A DNA stretch of 64,000 nucleotides from contig CM061109.1 in the NCBI GenBank assembly GCA_030770545.1, positions 868,001 through 932,000 on the forward strand. The letters are read 5' to 3'. The notes below the pieces were generated by a model, which searched no databases, was not told the origin of the DNA, and was given only the letters and a program-made list of their open reading frames with translations. A program made the translations under genes and the position numbers. This document shows, in pieces, positions 13,054-26,015 of the stretch. The DNA comes from Macropodus opercularis (lineage: Eukaryota > Chordata > Actinopteri > Anabantiformes > Osphronemidae). Within the stretch, counting starts at the first letter, position 1. The number at the start of each line of letters is the position of its first letter.

Positions 13054-13059
13054 TTTATT
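13054..13059 (-). terminator. Poly(A) signal of bcs1l
   Basis: The minus strand reads AATAAA only about 26 bases beyond the bcs1l stop codon (13085), implying a very short 3' UTR. Confidence 0.55.
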
Positions 13060-13084
13060 GGTCTTTAAACACCTTCTGGTGCCG

Positions 13085-15794
13085 TTATCCTTTCATTTGG
13101 CCAACGTTGTCTATAGAACCTGCAGGGTCCATTTTGTGCAGCAGAAAGTGTCCTTGCACCTGAGCAGCACTGATCTCAGAGTGAGCGGCTAACGCACGCT
13201 CTGCAAACCGCTCTCCTTCAGACGCAGGCTGGTCTGGGTAGAACCGCCGAAACATCTGGCTGAGCTGCCAGTGCGTGCAGTGGCCGACGTACTGCTTCAG
13301 ATCCACGCGGCCGGGTCGGATCAGTGCCGCATCCAGCCTGTGTGCAAAGAGCAGGAAATTAATGCGCTTGACAAAATAGATAGAGCTTTGATTGAGTTGG
13401 ATGTTAATACTCTCAGCATTTGTAATTAATTTTATTAAACTCACAAATCATTTGAATCATTGCTAATATACGTATAAGAGTTTGATGTTATTAGTTTGTA
13501 TTCTGTGAAATTTGAGTTTAGCTAATTAATTGTGTTGCTATGATGTGTTTCTCTTTGTAAAAGACTTTGACCTGTCAATGAAGTTGGTGGTCATGAAAAC
13601 TATTCTGGCCTCAGATGAAGCCACTCCATCCAGAGAATTAAGCAGGCCACTGAAGGTAAGTCTCCCCATTCCCTGGTAGGCCAAGGGGTCTGTGATGCAA
13701 AGACAAGACGAGTTCATCAGAGTAAAAGACCATGTTTCAATTCAGGACCCCGTGTTTGTCACAGCAGACACCCCTGTACAAAGTTTTAAAACCAAAAGAC
13801 CGTAAAAGCTCAGGTGTTCACATCCACATCCTCTGTGTGGATGTTCTGCATGTCTGCGTGGGTTTTCTCCGGGGCCTCCGGCTTCCTCCCACAGTCCAAA
13901 GACATGCAGTGAGGCTAACTGGAAACTCTACATCGGCCGTAGGTGAGTGTGCGCGTGACCGGTTGTGCGTCTAAATGTGTGGCCCTGCGACAGACTGGCG
14001 ACCTGGCGCCCATAGACAGCTGGGACAGGATCCAGCACACCCGCGACGGAAGAAGATGAATGACTGTTAGCTATAGCTTTGGAGCCACTAGCTCAGCCCA
14101 CTTTACATGAATGTGGTGAAGCAAATAGTAAATCTCCTTCAGACCATGCCACCTCAGTGTGGTTCAGACTACGCTGTCTGCCATGTCTGTTCAATTGAGA
14201 TCTCACACGAGAACTAGAAATGTACAATCAACAGCTGAATGTTGCAGTTAGTGCCACAGATTGTGATGCACAACAGCTGCTACAGCACTTACTCTCAGTG
14301 GGAAGCAGCTCTCGGCTGACGAAGGCTGCATCCACGTCCTCCAACAGTATGATGCTTTGCTGCGGGGCTACACTCAGGAGGTGGTTCAGACGGTCATCTG
14401 ACAGGGTTCTGTCACTCAGACTCATCAGACAGATGCTGTAGCCCAGCTCTCCTGCCAGAGCTGTGCTGAAATTCAAACAGCAGAGAGTCCAAAATCGCAG
14501 ATGAGGTCATACAGTAGTTTACTAAACCAGAGAGTCTAACTTGAGTTAGTGCAGCTTTGATAACATGGACTAAATACGAGCAACATTTTTCGGTTCACTC
14601 ACATGAAGCTACTTTTTCCACATCCTGGGGGCCCGTACAACAGATATCCTCTTCGATAGGGGATACCTGCACACATAGCTGCCATTAGATCCATTAAGCA
14701 GGTGATACGGCTGAGACTGAACTGGCTTTATAGACTGGCTTTTTGTTTTGTGTGTTTTAGCTTAATAGCTAGTCCTTCTTGGTTTGTGTATTAAGAGCTA
14801 ACAAACCAACTGGCTCTCTCTGTCTTATTAAATGCACCAATAAAACACACTCTCAATAGACACTGTATGCGCAGGTGACTATAATTATCATAACACCAAC
14901 ACGTGTGAGCCTCAGTACATTTACCTCTATCCGTGTACCACTTTGGGTTTCCGATGAACTCCTTCACATCGTCAACGATCCGTTCGGCCACACCGGCTTC
15001 CAGGACTACAGAGCTGAGGGGCCTGCGTCTCCGTGGAAACCCGAAGGGCCTCCACTCAGCACCCATGGCTGTGTACATTACTGTCCGTCCTTCTTCCTGC
15101 TTTAGTGCCAGTTCTCTTGCTACACACATGAAATCAAACCTAAATGACCCCTACATGGATGAGGAATGAAATGTGAACTACTCTGGAACATACAGCGAAC
15201 TTGTACCTTCTTGTAGGATATTAAAAAAGAGTTTCCTGTCTCTGCCTAAAGCAGTGAAAGTAACGGACTCCCATGGGGTTCCAGTGTGCAGATCCACCAT
15301 CTGCTTCTCTCTGGTCCTCTCGATCCTGATCCACTTCCTCCCGTACCTGCAGAACACAGAGGATGACGACTTCCCACGACACGCCGGCGTATATGTGCAT
15401 GACTACTATTAGTTTAAAATGAGACGCGTGCCAAAAACACATCGACGTCAGTGTATTTGGGGTCTTTTTCTTACCAGATGATGTGGTTGCCAGGACTCGG
15501 GTGGAAATCAAACTGAGTGTGAATTCGTCCACTCTCGTGTGCCAGGTAGGAGGTCTCCACGCTCAGGTGCTGAGTGTGTCTAGCGTGCTTGGTGATCCAG
15601 CTCAGCAGCCAGTGGTAGCTCTTGTCCCTGCTGGGAACTTCCAGCGTGATCATGTAGTGTCTGCGGAAAAACACCATCCCCACCTGGGCACCTTTCCTGG
15701 CTAATGCCAAGGCTGTGCCGACACCAACCAGTCCAAAGCCAGCCCCAAAGTACGGGTTGTCTTTCAGGCCGTCCAGAAAGTCAGACAGGGGCAT
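13085..15794 (-). CDS. bcs1l: BCS1-like AAA ATPase, complex III assembly chaperone (complete, 7 exons)
   Basis: Coding exons (minus): 15475-15794, 15207-15346, 14925-15119, 14603-14666, 14293-14465, 13572-13689, 13085-13337. They join in phase to 420 residues; human BCS1L has 419. The protein sits in the mitochondrial inner membrane and translocates the folded Rieske iron-sulphur protein into complex III. Visible: a single hydrophobic segment near residues 14-32 followed by Arg/Lys (the internal targeting region of this family); the BCS1 N domain with TGTPWESVTFTALG; Walker A GPPGCGKS (230-237); Walker B ending LLEDVD (280-285); sensor-1-type MTTN; and the LIRPGRVD arginine-finger region. No key residue is missing. 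The start matches the human N-terminus. A likely 5' UTR acceptor lies near 15832, so a non-coding first exon probably lies further upstream in the region shared with znf142. Confidence 0.95.
13825..14065 (+). repeat. L2-type LINE/SINE 3' tail inside bcs1l
   Basis: The stretch carries phrases common in fish L2-tailed repeats: GCGTGGGTTTTCTCCGGGG, CTCCCACAGTCCAAAGACAT, CCCTGCGACAGACTGGCGAC and AGCTGGGACAGGATCCAGC. It lies in the bcs1l intron between exons 5 and 6, in the opposite orientation to the gene. No coding part remains. Confidence 0.6.
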
Positions 15795-15834
15795 CGTGGT
15801 GATTTCCGCACCGCCCCACTGGGTTTCGATCCTA

Positions 15835-16470
15835 TGCAGATAGTGTCACGCTCCGTATAAACACAGCTTTAAACTCACTTACAGATCTAGTCTAGATAAC
15901 GTCCAGCACGTTTGCAAATACTGATTACATGTCACGAGCTGTGCCGAAGCTGCAATGTTGAAATGTAATGACAGCGGCTAAGACCTGCTGCTGATGTTAT
16001 TGCCGATATTAAATAAGTAACATCGCCCTGAGTTTCTGTCTCAGCATTCATCATAGAACACAGAACAACTCGCCGATTCCACGGATCCTCCTTCGTAGCA
16101 GCACAACGTTTGCTCGGTACAACGCACACGCGTGAATTGTGTTGAATGCAGCGACCTCTACTCCACGTCCGGTGTTTCACGAATATCATTCCTGACTGCT
16201 CGCTTCTAAAACATTCGTTCCGTCTCTCTGCGGTGAACACAGGTAGCTGAGTTTTTCTTGAAGGCTGAGATAACAACTAGGACACGTTAGGACAGTGCGG
16301 GGTAACATACATGTTCGTGTAACCGCAGACTGTACGACTTGCGACAGCGAAATGTCTTCTAGGCTACAGACATTGAGACCAGTGTAGGACAAACGCCACA
16401 AGAAGCTAATGCTAACGTTAGCTGCCCAGCACCAAGTCGACGTTAGCTCCGGCGTGAAGTTGCGTCCATG
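15835..16470. promoter_or_regulatory. Probable bidirectional promoter of bcs1l and znf142
   Basis: The start codons of bcs1l (15794, minus) and znf142 (16766, plus) are 971 bases apart and diverge. On the znf142 side a donor-like CATG/GTAAGA at about 16469 and an acceptor CTGTTCTCAG ending at about 16625 suggest a non-coding first exon. On the bcs1l side an acceptor-like TGCATAG near 15834 suggests the same. The space between is moderately CpG-containing and lacks a TATA box. Exact start sites cannot be read from sequence. Confidence 0.6.
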
Positions 16471-16748
16471 GTAAGACCGGCGCACTGTGACTGTGTCCTC
16501 ACCGCTGTACGGAAACACTGGGACGCATCTTAAATCACTGTTTGTTTTCAGAAAGTCACAGAGCTCTGAGAAAATATGCAGGAAGACAACAACCAGTGTA
16601 ACCTAACGTTGTGCTCTGTTCTCAGACACTGACAGCAGAGACAGCAGAACGTCTGTGTGGACAGAGTGTCTCAGGCAGTGACAGGTTTGTCCCTCACTCA
16701 TCTGCATCCAGTAAAGGACAGATAGACGCCTACAGATTCTCTCTGTGG

Positions 16749-16756
16749 TGACGTCA
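16749..16756. promoter_or_regulatory. Perfect cAMP-response-element palindrome
   Basis: TGACGTCA, the full CRE consensus, lies ten bases before the znf142 start codon. It would be transcribed as 5' UTR if the inferred upstream exon is right, so its role is uncertain. Confidence 0.35.
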
Positions 16757-16765
16757 CAGGGAAAT

Positions 16766-19700
16766 ATGGAGAGACACGCACAAGGCCACACGCCATCCAG
16801 CTGCGTTCAGCGTCCATTTGTCACTGAAAATGCCAAAAACCTGAGTGATCGTCTGTTAGAGCACCACCATCTTCTATCTTGCTCTCAAGGTAAACCGGCA
16901 ACACAAGGACCCATGTTCTGTAATGATCAATGAAGTAGAATTTACATTAACAATTCACACATGTTCATAGAGACTGAGACTGCTTCCTCAACTGTACACA
17001 CTAATGGAAATGCTCAGCCTCAGGTTTCTGTCAGGCCAGAAAGATTTCAGAAACCCAACGCTGCATTCTCACCATCCTTACCAGACAGTGGGCACAAAGA
17101 ACAGGCTGAGAGGGACGGAAACAACAGGAAAAGAATGAGTAAGGCTGCGATGAACGGCAATTCTTCAGCAGGGGAAACACCAACACCGCCTTCCAAAGGT
17201 GTGTACACAAAGCAGTGCACAGAAAAGTGGCAATGTCTCTCCCCACACTGGTGTACAGCAGCAGGCCTGCACACAGAGGCATTGGCTCCGTTCTGGGATG
17301 CTGTAACAGTCGTGTAGAGGGTTGCTGCTGGCAATGAACACGTGTAACTAACATTTCAAGTCGTGACGATGCCAGGAGCCTACCTGGAAAGTAGAGAATA
17401 TCTTGTTCCACTGAGCACAGACTTGTTAATGTTTATCTAAATGTTGTTTTAATATTTTAGGGTGCAAAAGAAGCAAACGTACATACTAGGGACATTAATG
17501 TGAGACGTGGTTTTAGTGTTGGTTTCCCCTTTGCACGACCGCGTTGTCTTCTCCTCATTATAACACCTCCATTACAAACTCGAAATATACTTGACGAATG
17601 TGTCATATGTTTATTTCTGTTAGAGTACCTTGCAGAGGGAGCAGAGCAAGTCTATCGCACCCACACCTGCCCCATGTGCCGTCGCTGTTTCCGGATGCGC
17701 TCTCACCTGCAGGAGCACCTCCACATACATTTCCCTGAACCCAGTCTCCAGTGTCCCACCTGCAAGCGCTACTTCACCAGCAAGAGCAAGCTGCGCATAC
17801 ATAGGCTCCGTGAGGCAGGTGAAAAGGTTCACCGCTGCCATTTGTGCGAGTACTCTGCCGTGGAGCGGAACGCAATCCGCCGTCACGTCGTGAGCATGCA
17901 CGCGGACGAGGCTGAGGAAAACACACACAGCTACCCTTGCCCCACCTGTGGTCAACGCTTTCGCCAGAGCAGGTCCCTTAAAGTTCACATGAAGACACAC
18001 GTTATTCAGCCGGACAGTAAGCCAGTGGCCTGCTTTGAAGATGGCTGTACTTTCCACAGTTCTGTGCGCAAAGAGCTTCTTAGACACACTGTTGAGGTAC
18101 ATGGGGTGAAAGCAGTGGAGTGTCGTCACCACGCCTGCCGATCCATTTTTCAAACAGAGGCAGACATGGAGGTTCATTATCGGACACATCTCGCCTACCA
18201 CTGCTCACAGTGTGACTTTTCTTGTTCCAACAAGACTGTTTTCCTCCAGCACCAGCGACTCGGTCATCCAGGGAGCAACAAGCTCTGCTGTGACTTTTGC
18301 ACCTTCATCACATTTAACCCTGTGGAGTTTGAGCAACACGTTGCACATTTGCACGCCAACGAGAAGATCCACCGCTGTTCTCAGTGCAGCTACATGACGT
18401 CACATAAACGTGGTTTGACAAGACACATGCTGATGCACAGTGGTGAGTTTAAGTGTTTTAAACCTTTTATCTTTTAAGCTCTTGCTTTTATGTACATTTT
18501 TGTGTACAACTACAAGTCTCACTTTACTTATTTTTCTCCAAAGGAGAGAAGCCCCACAAGTGTACCCTGTGTGACTTCAGGTGTCGAGACGAGTCTTACC
18601 TCTCTAAACATATGCTCACTCACTCAGAAGACAAGAACTTCATGTGTGCTGAGTGTGGATACGTCACCAAGTGGAAGCACTACCTAAATGTTCACATGAG
18701 GAAACATGCTGGAGACCTCAGGTAAAGTGTGTCGTTATTAGGACATGTAATATATGGGCACTGGCTTCTATTGGTGAGCTTTGGAGAGAAAGGGTATCAC
18801 ATGCTATAAGGTCCCTGTCTGGAAATGAACCAGGGGCACTGCGGTTATTTGCTCCAATATAGTTGCTTGTAATATGGGCAGGAGGGCTACAGAGGTTATT
18901 CTGGAGTTTTGGTAATCATCTATTAACATTATATGTTATGGAGGTGAACAAATAGTTAGATTACACTACAACCAGAGTCAGTTGTTCCATAACAAAACTA
19001 CATGCACTTCTCCAGCGTTCTCTATAAAAGCACAGTATTGGCAGTATAACTAGCTTCCTGTTCCCTCTCTTAGGTATCATTGTGATCAGTGTCCCTATCG
19101 TTGTCACCGCATGGATCAGCTAAATAGCCACAAACTGCGACATCAAGCCAAATCGCTCATCTGTGAGATCTGTGCTTATGCCTGCAAACGTAAAAATGAA
19201 CTTCGCAATCACATGTTGGCCAAACATTCTGGAGAGAAGAAGCAGTCATCTGTCTATCAGTGCAAATACTGCACGTACACTACCTGCTACAAACAAGCTC
19301 TTCAAAACCATGAGAACTGCAAACACACCAAGCTGAAAGAGTTTCGCTGTGCCCTCTGCTTCTACTTCTCCTTCAGTAGTGTCAGCCTCTTTCTGCACAA
19401 GAGGAAAGCTCACGGGTACGTACCTGGGGACAAAGCATGGCTAGAGAACTACGCCGCAAAAGAGAAGCTGAGGAACTCGGCTGAGTTAGTGCAGGATTTT
19501 TACAACAAGCCCTCCACGGTTCATAAGGAACAAGCCACGAACGGGCTGCCACCATCTCAAAGAGAACACGCTGAGTTTTCTGGGGCTGTGGGCGACGCTG
19601 TACCTGGGTCACAGACTCTGGAAGAAGTAAATGCTGCTGATGTTATTTGTCAGGAGACTGTCAGTGAAGGTTCTTCACGTAGTCCATCTGTGAACCCTTC

Positions 19701-22700
19701 GGAGGAATACTGTACTCTTGTTTTAACTGCACTGTCCACTGATTATCAACAGCCCTTGTTGAAAAGTACAGAAGAACAGAGTCCAAACCAAGCTTACAGC
19801 ACAGCCAGTGATACGTGTCAGGAAAAGGCAGACTTGTCTAAATCTACAAGTTCAGCAGAGGAAGACAATGCAGCAGTACCCCATGAAGAATGTGAACCAA
19901 GTGATGTGGACGACGGCCACGAACCTCCGAATGTCTCCGACTGTCAAGAGGTTGAGGCGGGGACCTGTCAAAGACCAGAGGCCGAAAGGAAGGATGAAGC
20001 AGCTACCGAGCAAAATACGAGATTAAAATCGCAAGTAAAAGACATGAAGAAGCACGACAAGGATCAGGCAGAAGCCATGGTTTTAGGGGGACGGGTGCAG
20101 ATGCTTGTGGTGCAGACTAAACACGTTCATCACTGCGACAAGTGCTCAAAGGACCACTGCCAGTCTTTGTGTCAGGGAAGAATGACGGGAAGCAAATGCC
20201 AAGCCTGTGGTACAGAGTTCAAACAGAAGCGGGGTCTAGATGCTCACATCGCAAAGAAGAAGTGCTTAGCGCGTCGTCCCCAGAAGACCAGGACATCGGT
20301 TGGCATTTCCATCACACATCTAGTTACAGGCGAGAACGTTACTCACAGTGAGGAGGGATCTAAACAACTTGCTGACAGAATCGGTTCTGATCAAACACAG
20401 CTCCCAACTTCACAAAATGAGCTTTCTGCAGATTCAGATCGTCGGGAATTGCACCAGCATAGAGATGTATCTACATCTCACTTAACAGTCGGTCACAGCT
20501 CTGACAATACTGCTCCTGCATCCAGTGGGACAGGATGTCTGAAAACACAGACAACAAAGATGAATAAGCTTTTGAAAGTCAAGACTGTGACAAAACTAAC
20601 TTCATATGACAAAAGAAGTGCATCACTGCAGAACAAATCGCTTCTCACTAAAGTATGCGGGAAATTTAAATGCAAACTCTGCACTTTTTCATCAGTCAGA
20701 CGTGCAACAGTGGAACGTCACCTCTCAACCTGCAAAGCCGTTTGTAGCAAAGATGCGAATCAGTGTGATAATGAGGTGGTGGGTGAGCGCACACGGGCTC
20801 AGAAAGTGGCTCCGAAGACTCAAATCTTCTCGTGTCCAAGCTGTGCCTTTAAGTGCAGTCAGAAACGAGTGTTACGCAGCCACGAGAAAAGAGGCTGCAT
20901 GAAGCCAGGGGACATCCAATGCACAGTGTGTTCATTTCTAGCCAAGTCTAAAATAGCTTTAACTCGGCACATCATGTGCGCTCATGACCGACAGAAGCTT
21001 GATGCCACTAAAAGTAAATGTTTTCATTGCCAGCACTGTACTTTTAGCTGTAAGCAACGTAAAGGCGTGGCTCAGCACGTGGCACGCGAACACAAAGGTG
21101 CGAAGCCTTTCTGTTGTCGATACTGTCCTTTTAGTACCACCAGGCGCTATCGCATGGACGAGCACGAGTCTCTTCACACGGGAATCGGTCGTCACGTGTG
21201 TGATGGTTGTGACAAGACTTTTGGGGCTGCAGCCAAATTGCGTCAGCACAAGACGCGTATCCACGACAAGCATCCCACGCGCTTCTGCCCGTTGTGCGAC
21301 TACAGTGGCTACACACCCGATGATGTGAAACGGCACAACCTTAGGTGCCACACGGGGGCGTTAGAGCATGCTTGCACCCAGTGTGACGCTCACTTCAGTT
21401 CAGCGATCGCTCTGCAAAACCACTGTAAGCGAGCGCACCAGCTCCAGGTCTGTTTCCCATGCAAGCAGTGCGATTACACATGTAGCAGTGGCGCCACACT
21501 GAAGTCCCATCAGCTAAGGAAGCATCCTCAGTTGAAGTGCACCACCTGCCGAGAGTCTTTTGAGACAAAGGAAAGCTTGGAGATGCATCAGAGGACGCAC
21601 CTGGCACATCGGTGTCAGCTGTGTCCCTTTGCTGCCAGAACGAGGCAGCTGTTAGGTCAGCACCTTCTGAGCGAACACGAGGAGGGTTCTCTGGATGACA
21701 AGCCCCTCAGGTGCAGCACTTGTCAGTTTGCTTGTCGCCATCAACTAGTGTTAGAGCAGCACCTCCGTTCACATGGGGGCAAGCGTCTGTACAGGTGCAC
21801 AGACTGTGAGTATTCAACTCCGAACAAGCAGAAGATTACATGGCACATTCGTATACACACTGGAGAGAAGCCGTACAGCTGTGAGCTGTGCAGCTACGCC
21901 TGCACGGATCCATCTAGACTGAAGGTAAGCTTTCTGTAATGAAAACCAGTTGAAACAGTAATTGCCATGTTTTCTTCCTAAAAATGCTTCGTCGGGTCCT
22001 CGGTCACCGTCAGCTGCTGCTTGTTCATGGGGCTTTACATGAAATTTTGCACCTTCATCACAATGAACTTTATTAAGATTTTCACGTTCTTTCAATATAT
22101 TCCTGACATAGCTTCATATGAGGGTTCATCAAGAAGAGAAGAAGTACCTTTGTCCAGAGTGCGGCTACAAGTGCAAGTGGGCAACTCAGCTGAAGTATCA
22201 CATGACCAAACACACAGGTATCAGCTAGATAATAACATGGGTTAAATCTCTTGAGTCTTAGTTTAGTCATATCTGCAAAGCCTAATGACATGTTCTAAAA
22301 GTCTTTATTGTGGTAGCTCATCTTTAACATTTAGCAAACATCCAAGCATGTTGTGGTTCTACGCAGGTGAGAAGCCATACGCCTGTGATGAGTGTGAGTA
22401 CCGCACCAACAGAGCAGATGCCCTGCGAGCCCACCGCGACACCCAGCACCGCGACGTGCGCCCGTACGTCTGTGAAACATGCGGCAAAGCCTTCAAGACT
22501 AGTTTCATACTGAAGACCCATCAGCGGCAGCACAGCGACGGTCGGCCCTACGAGTGCGGGTTGTGCCACAAGGCCTTCAGATGGCCAGCGGGTCTTAGAC
22601 ATCACTACCTCTCTCACACCAAGCAGCAGCCTTTCCGATGCCGCCACTGCTCCTACAGAGCCAAGCAGAAGTTCCAGGTGGTCAAGCATTTGCAGAGACA

Positions 22701-22845
22701 CCACCCTGGGATATCTGCAGAGCAGGGCGTGTTGAGGGACTCTGCAGCTGTCAGCCTCACCCTGAAGGAGGCTCTGCAGGGGACACTAGAGGAAAGAACA
22801 ATGGAAGCGGAGGAGCCGTGTTCAGTTCGCATTATGAAGATCTGA
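16766..22845 (+). CDS. znf142: Zinc finger protein 142, multi-C2H2 nuclear factor (complete, 7 exons)
   Basis: Coding exons: 16766-16889, 16971-17198, 17624-18442, 18544-18721, 19074-21924, 22112-22217, 22367-22845. They join in phase to 1594 residues (human ZNF142 is about 1,690). I count about 35 C2H2 or C2H2-like fingers in three blocks: eleven from exons 3-4, four more opening exon 5, then after a long Ser/Glu-rich low-complexity linker about twenty to the end. Several fingers in the middle end in Cys instead of the second His (for example CQACGTEFKQKRGLDAHIAK), and the second finger is degenerate. Many carry the C-x-x-C-x-[FY] 'CxYC/CDYS' signature typical of ZNF142. The gene probably encodes a DNA-binding transcription regulator; its targets are not evident. 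The start is the first ATG after an in-frame stop at 16712, with A at -3. It is head to head with bcs1l, as in human. Confidence 0.93.
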
Positions 22846-23687
22846 TCTTCACTGTAAACACTCACATTTATTGTTTACTTTGAAACGTGTGGGTGCTTAT
22901 GTGTGTACGTCATGGTGATTGGTGAGATAACCACAACCAAGCTCTTAAATACCCACTTTAAACATTTAAAATGTGTTGCCGTGTTCTTGATTAACGGTAG
23001 AACAATGAACATGTTCATCTCAGCTTGTTCATCTCATGTTTGCTCTGTTATTCCACTGTATGAAGCTGTGGCTACGGGAGCAGTTGTGTATTCTCAGTAT
23101 TAAACATCCAGGATAAAATCGAACAAATCCTCAAGTCATTGTTGTATAATGACTGTTCTGAAAATGCAGACTTATACTCCAGCATTTATGCTGATTTTGT
23201 TATGCTGTTGAAAGCAAATTTATAGTTAAATATTAATCTGATCCTTGCGTTGTCCCTATTTAATGCTCTTAAGATTTTGTTTTCCAGTTGGAGGTCATCT
23301 TTTCTTGTCAAGAAACTCCACATAAAAGCTGTTTTAGACTTTTTGTAATGGACTTGTATAGCTGATAGCTAATTAGGCCTGATGTAGATCAAATAACTTA
23401 ACTTTGTTTAGAGGAACTTTTCATTTTGAAGATCTTGCTCTGTGTACAAGACAAAGTGGGCAGTTGTTCTGACACACTGAGACATTGTGTTTTAGTCAGT
23501 TCACATTGTACAGTATTAGAAGCTGTTTGCTGGGAAGTCGTCACGAGTTGTATAAAAAGAGAAAATCAGCAGACATTAGATTTTACAAATACAGATAGTT
23601 CTTGGTACCAACTTAACTCATGTTCTTGTTGTTTGATATCCACCGTCAGCTATTAATTATCATAATACCTTTGGGTTTTTTAGGACC
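22846..23687 (+). other. Probable 3' UTR of znf142 and spacer
   Basis: AT-rich sequence following the znf142 stop, without a protein-like frame. No perfect AATAAA was noticed before the provirus begins at 23688, so the transcript end is unclear. Confidence 0.45.
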
Positions 23688-24251
23688 TGTGGAGGCAAAA
23701 ACCTGTTAGGAATCTGGTGAATGAATCAAAAACCAATCAAAGTTGTCTTTCTGTTGTCTTTTATTCTTGCAAGAAGAGAAGTACACAGAGTCAGTGCAAA
23801 ACTGTCCTGCCTGAGTGTAGTTCTGAAGTCATCTCGCCTGTTCCTACCTAAATACCTCCTTCGTTGCGAGGGAGTAAAGATGTATCTTCTCATTAGCTCA
23901 GTCTCAAACAAAAACAGTCCACAAGAGACTTATCAGCCCACAACTCAGGGTCAGTCACTGCCTTGCGCCAGGTGGAAAGTGTAACAGAAACAAAGTACAT
24001 CAAAGTTCTTCTGCCATGCTCTCATGGCCATGGTCCATACAGCAAAAACAATTATAACTAAACAGTATCTCCCTAGCTCCCTTTCCCATGGGAAAGAAAA
24101 GGCTCATTGTTTAAAATATTTCTGTAAGCAAGTATATAACTCATTCTATGATTACTTTGCTTAGTACAGATACATATGAGAATATATCAAGTAATATGAA
24201 TCACAGTTCTGTCACAAGTGAAAATACCCATATAGTAAAATTTCCATTACA
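23688..24251 (-). repeat. 3' LTR of the provirus
   Basis: Direct repeat of 27265-27828 with TG/CA ends. On the minus strand it contains AATAAA at 23760-23765, near the distal end, the usual place for the retroviral poly(A) signal. Confidence 0.92.
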
Positions 24252-24266
24252 ATCCCTCCCTTTTGA
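24252..24266 (-). other. Polypurine tract of the provirus
   Basis: On the minus strand AAAAGGGAGGGAT abuts the start of the 3' LTR, as expected for the plus-strand DNA primer of a retroelement. Confidence 0.75.
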
Positions 24267-24780
24267 TTATTAATTAATCAACACACAAAGTGAACAAAGA
24301 AACATCAGAATAGCTAAATTCACAAAGGCTTTAGCTACCATCATAAACTGTTCACAGAAAAATTAAGCAAAGTCCCACAGTTTACACAATGTCTCTCACA
24401 GTTCTCTGTTGTTGTGTTAGTGCTTGGTCCAAGCGGATCCAATCACGATACTGATGTTATGGCAATGTCCTGTCCTGGTCCACGATGTCAGTGCAATAGC
24501 CAACCAGTTTGTATGGAGTTCACCCGAGCAACTGGTCTTTATAGTGTCGTAGGGAGTTGTTGTCACCGTTAGGTTTCCCTCCCCTTTGTCACTAGAGACA
24601 CTACTGCACTGTACAGATGTGTAGCGTTGAAATCCCTCGTAGGTGGTACCACTGTGTATTTGTTTTCTCAGTGTGTGCAGTATGTGCTATGCTAAAGTCT
24701 ATTCACCGGTGCAGTGGAGAAACACTCAACGTGTCTCTCCCACTGTGCTGGTCAACGCCGCCCCTCGTAGAACAAGGGTG
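24267..24780 (-). other. Non-coding remnant where an envelope gene would lie
   Basis: Between the integrase tail and the polypurine tract there are only about 500 bases with no substantial open frame. An envelope gene, if the ancestor had one, has been lost. Confidence 0.5.
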
Positions 24781-25167
24781 TTACTGCTGATCTGGGCCCT
24801 CGTGCTGGTGGACAGCTGGTGAGAAGTCATCTACTGGCTCCGGGACCTTCCTGCAGTGGCTCGCATGGCTCCACGTTGCCCTCTCTGCGACCTTCACTGC
24901 CGTATGCGTAGTCAGTAGCACCTGGAAGGGTCCAACCCACTTGCGTGCCTTCCAGTGTTTAGGGCGATGTTCTCGTACCACAATCCAGTCGCCTGGTTCC
25001 AGAGAGTGTAGTGACCCTTGTGCTGGAACTGGTAAAGCTGCTGTCGCCTGCTGAGAGAGCTGACACAGAACTGCAGACAAAGACTTACAGTACTGTAACA
25101 TGTCATCTTCACAAAGTGAAGTGGATGGTAACGGCCTCTCAGTGGGATCTATTCCCATGTGTAGCAC
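24781..25167 (-). pseudogene. Integrase C-terminal remnant of the provirus
   Basis: An open frame of 128 codons carries GDWIVVREH and KWVGPFQVLLTT, then TAVKV and a Trp-Ser-His-Ala-Ser-His run. This is the SH3-like C-terminal DNA-binding domain and GPF motif of a gamma/epsilon-retrovirus-like integrase. The zinc-binding N-domain and the DDE core are missing upstream. It is a fragment, not an active enzyme. Confidence 0.8.
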
Positions 25168-25314
25168 TTCTGCTAAAGCAGAAGTTGATGTTAACCCTGT
25201 GACACATGAATGGTGCAGTGTAAGTCTTCTGGATCCATATAGTCTGTTTCTTCTGGGTTAACTAACGCATGCGCTGTAGACATTAACTGCTCACACAAGA
25301 CAGACTGCTGCAGC

Positions 25315-25866
25315 TTACACACATACATACAGTAAATCACTCACTCCACAGAGCACAAACACTCCCTCTGGGTCTGTGTTCGCATCTGTGCTGACCTTCA
25401 ATCCCTCTGGGGATGAGATCAGAGAAATGCCCAGTTTTATCATTAGATCTCTCCCTAGCACATTTATCGGGCACAAATCAGAAAACATGAAAACCTGCTT
25501 GAATGTGGTACTATCTGGAGTAAGACATGTCAAAGGTTTGGTTAAATATTCTTTTACTGTTACCCCCGAAGCCCCAACACTATAAACATAATTCCCAGTC
25601 ATTGTTGGTGCAGTTTTAAGGCTTGAAGACGTCATCACAGAGCGTGTAGCTCCACTGTCTACAAGAAAAGTGATTTGCTCCCCATTTATTGTTAAAACCA
25701 TTTCTGGAAATTGCATGTGTGGTTCAGTCAGGTGCACATAGGTGCCTTGTGGTGTTTTCATTCTACTTTCTAAATTCATCAAACACTGTAAAATCATTTC
25801 TGAATCTATGCAAGGTAAGCGTTCTTCATTGCAGTTAGTAGATGCATTTGAGGTTAAGCATAGCAA
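25315..25866 (-). pseudogene. Retroviral-type aspartic protease remnant
   Basis: A 183-codon open frame with FLVDSGATRSVM, the D-S-G-A active site of retropepsins, and about 70 residues later NVLGRDLMIKLG, the family's second (G-R-D) motif. The domain appears whole, but it is detached from gag by stops and lacks any reverse transcriptase behind it. Only about 150 bases separate it from the integrase tail. Confidence 0.8.
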
Positions 25867-26015
25867 GCGTTCTTCATTGCAATGGCAGCAATAGCATCAT
25901 CAGTAGATGTTTGTGTAAGCGTGTCTTCATTGCGGTGTGTGTGTGTGTCAGTGCCATCACCTCCCTCCTCAGCCTCAGCTACACCGTCACCGGGCCCAGA
26001 CCGTCTCCCCACCCG

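Noticed and set aside
16745..16765. Longer znf142 start at 16745
   Set aside because: The codon is GTG. The first ATG after the in-frame stop is 16766.
17620..18201. 193-codon minus-strand frame opposite znf142
   Set aside because: It is a shadow of the zinc-finger exon, with no domain of its own.
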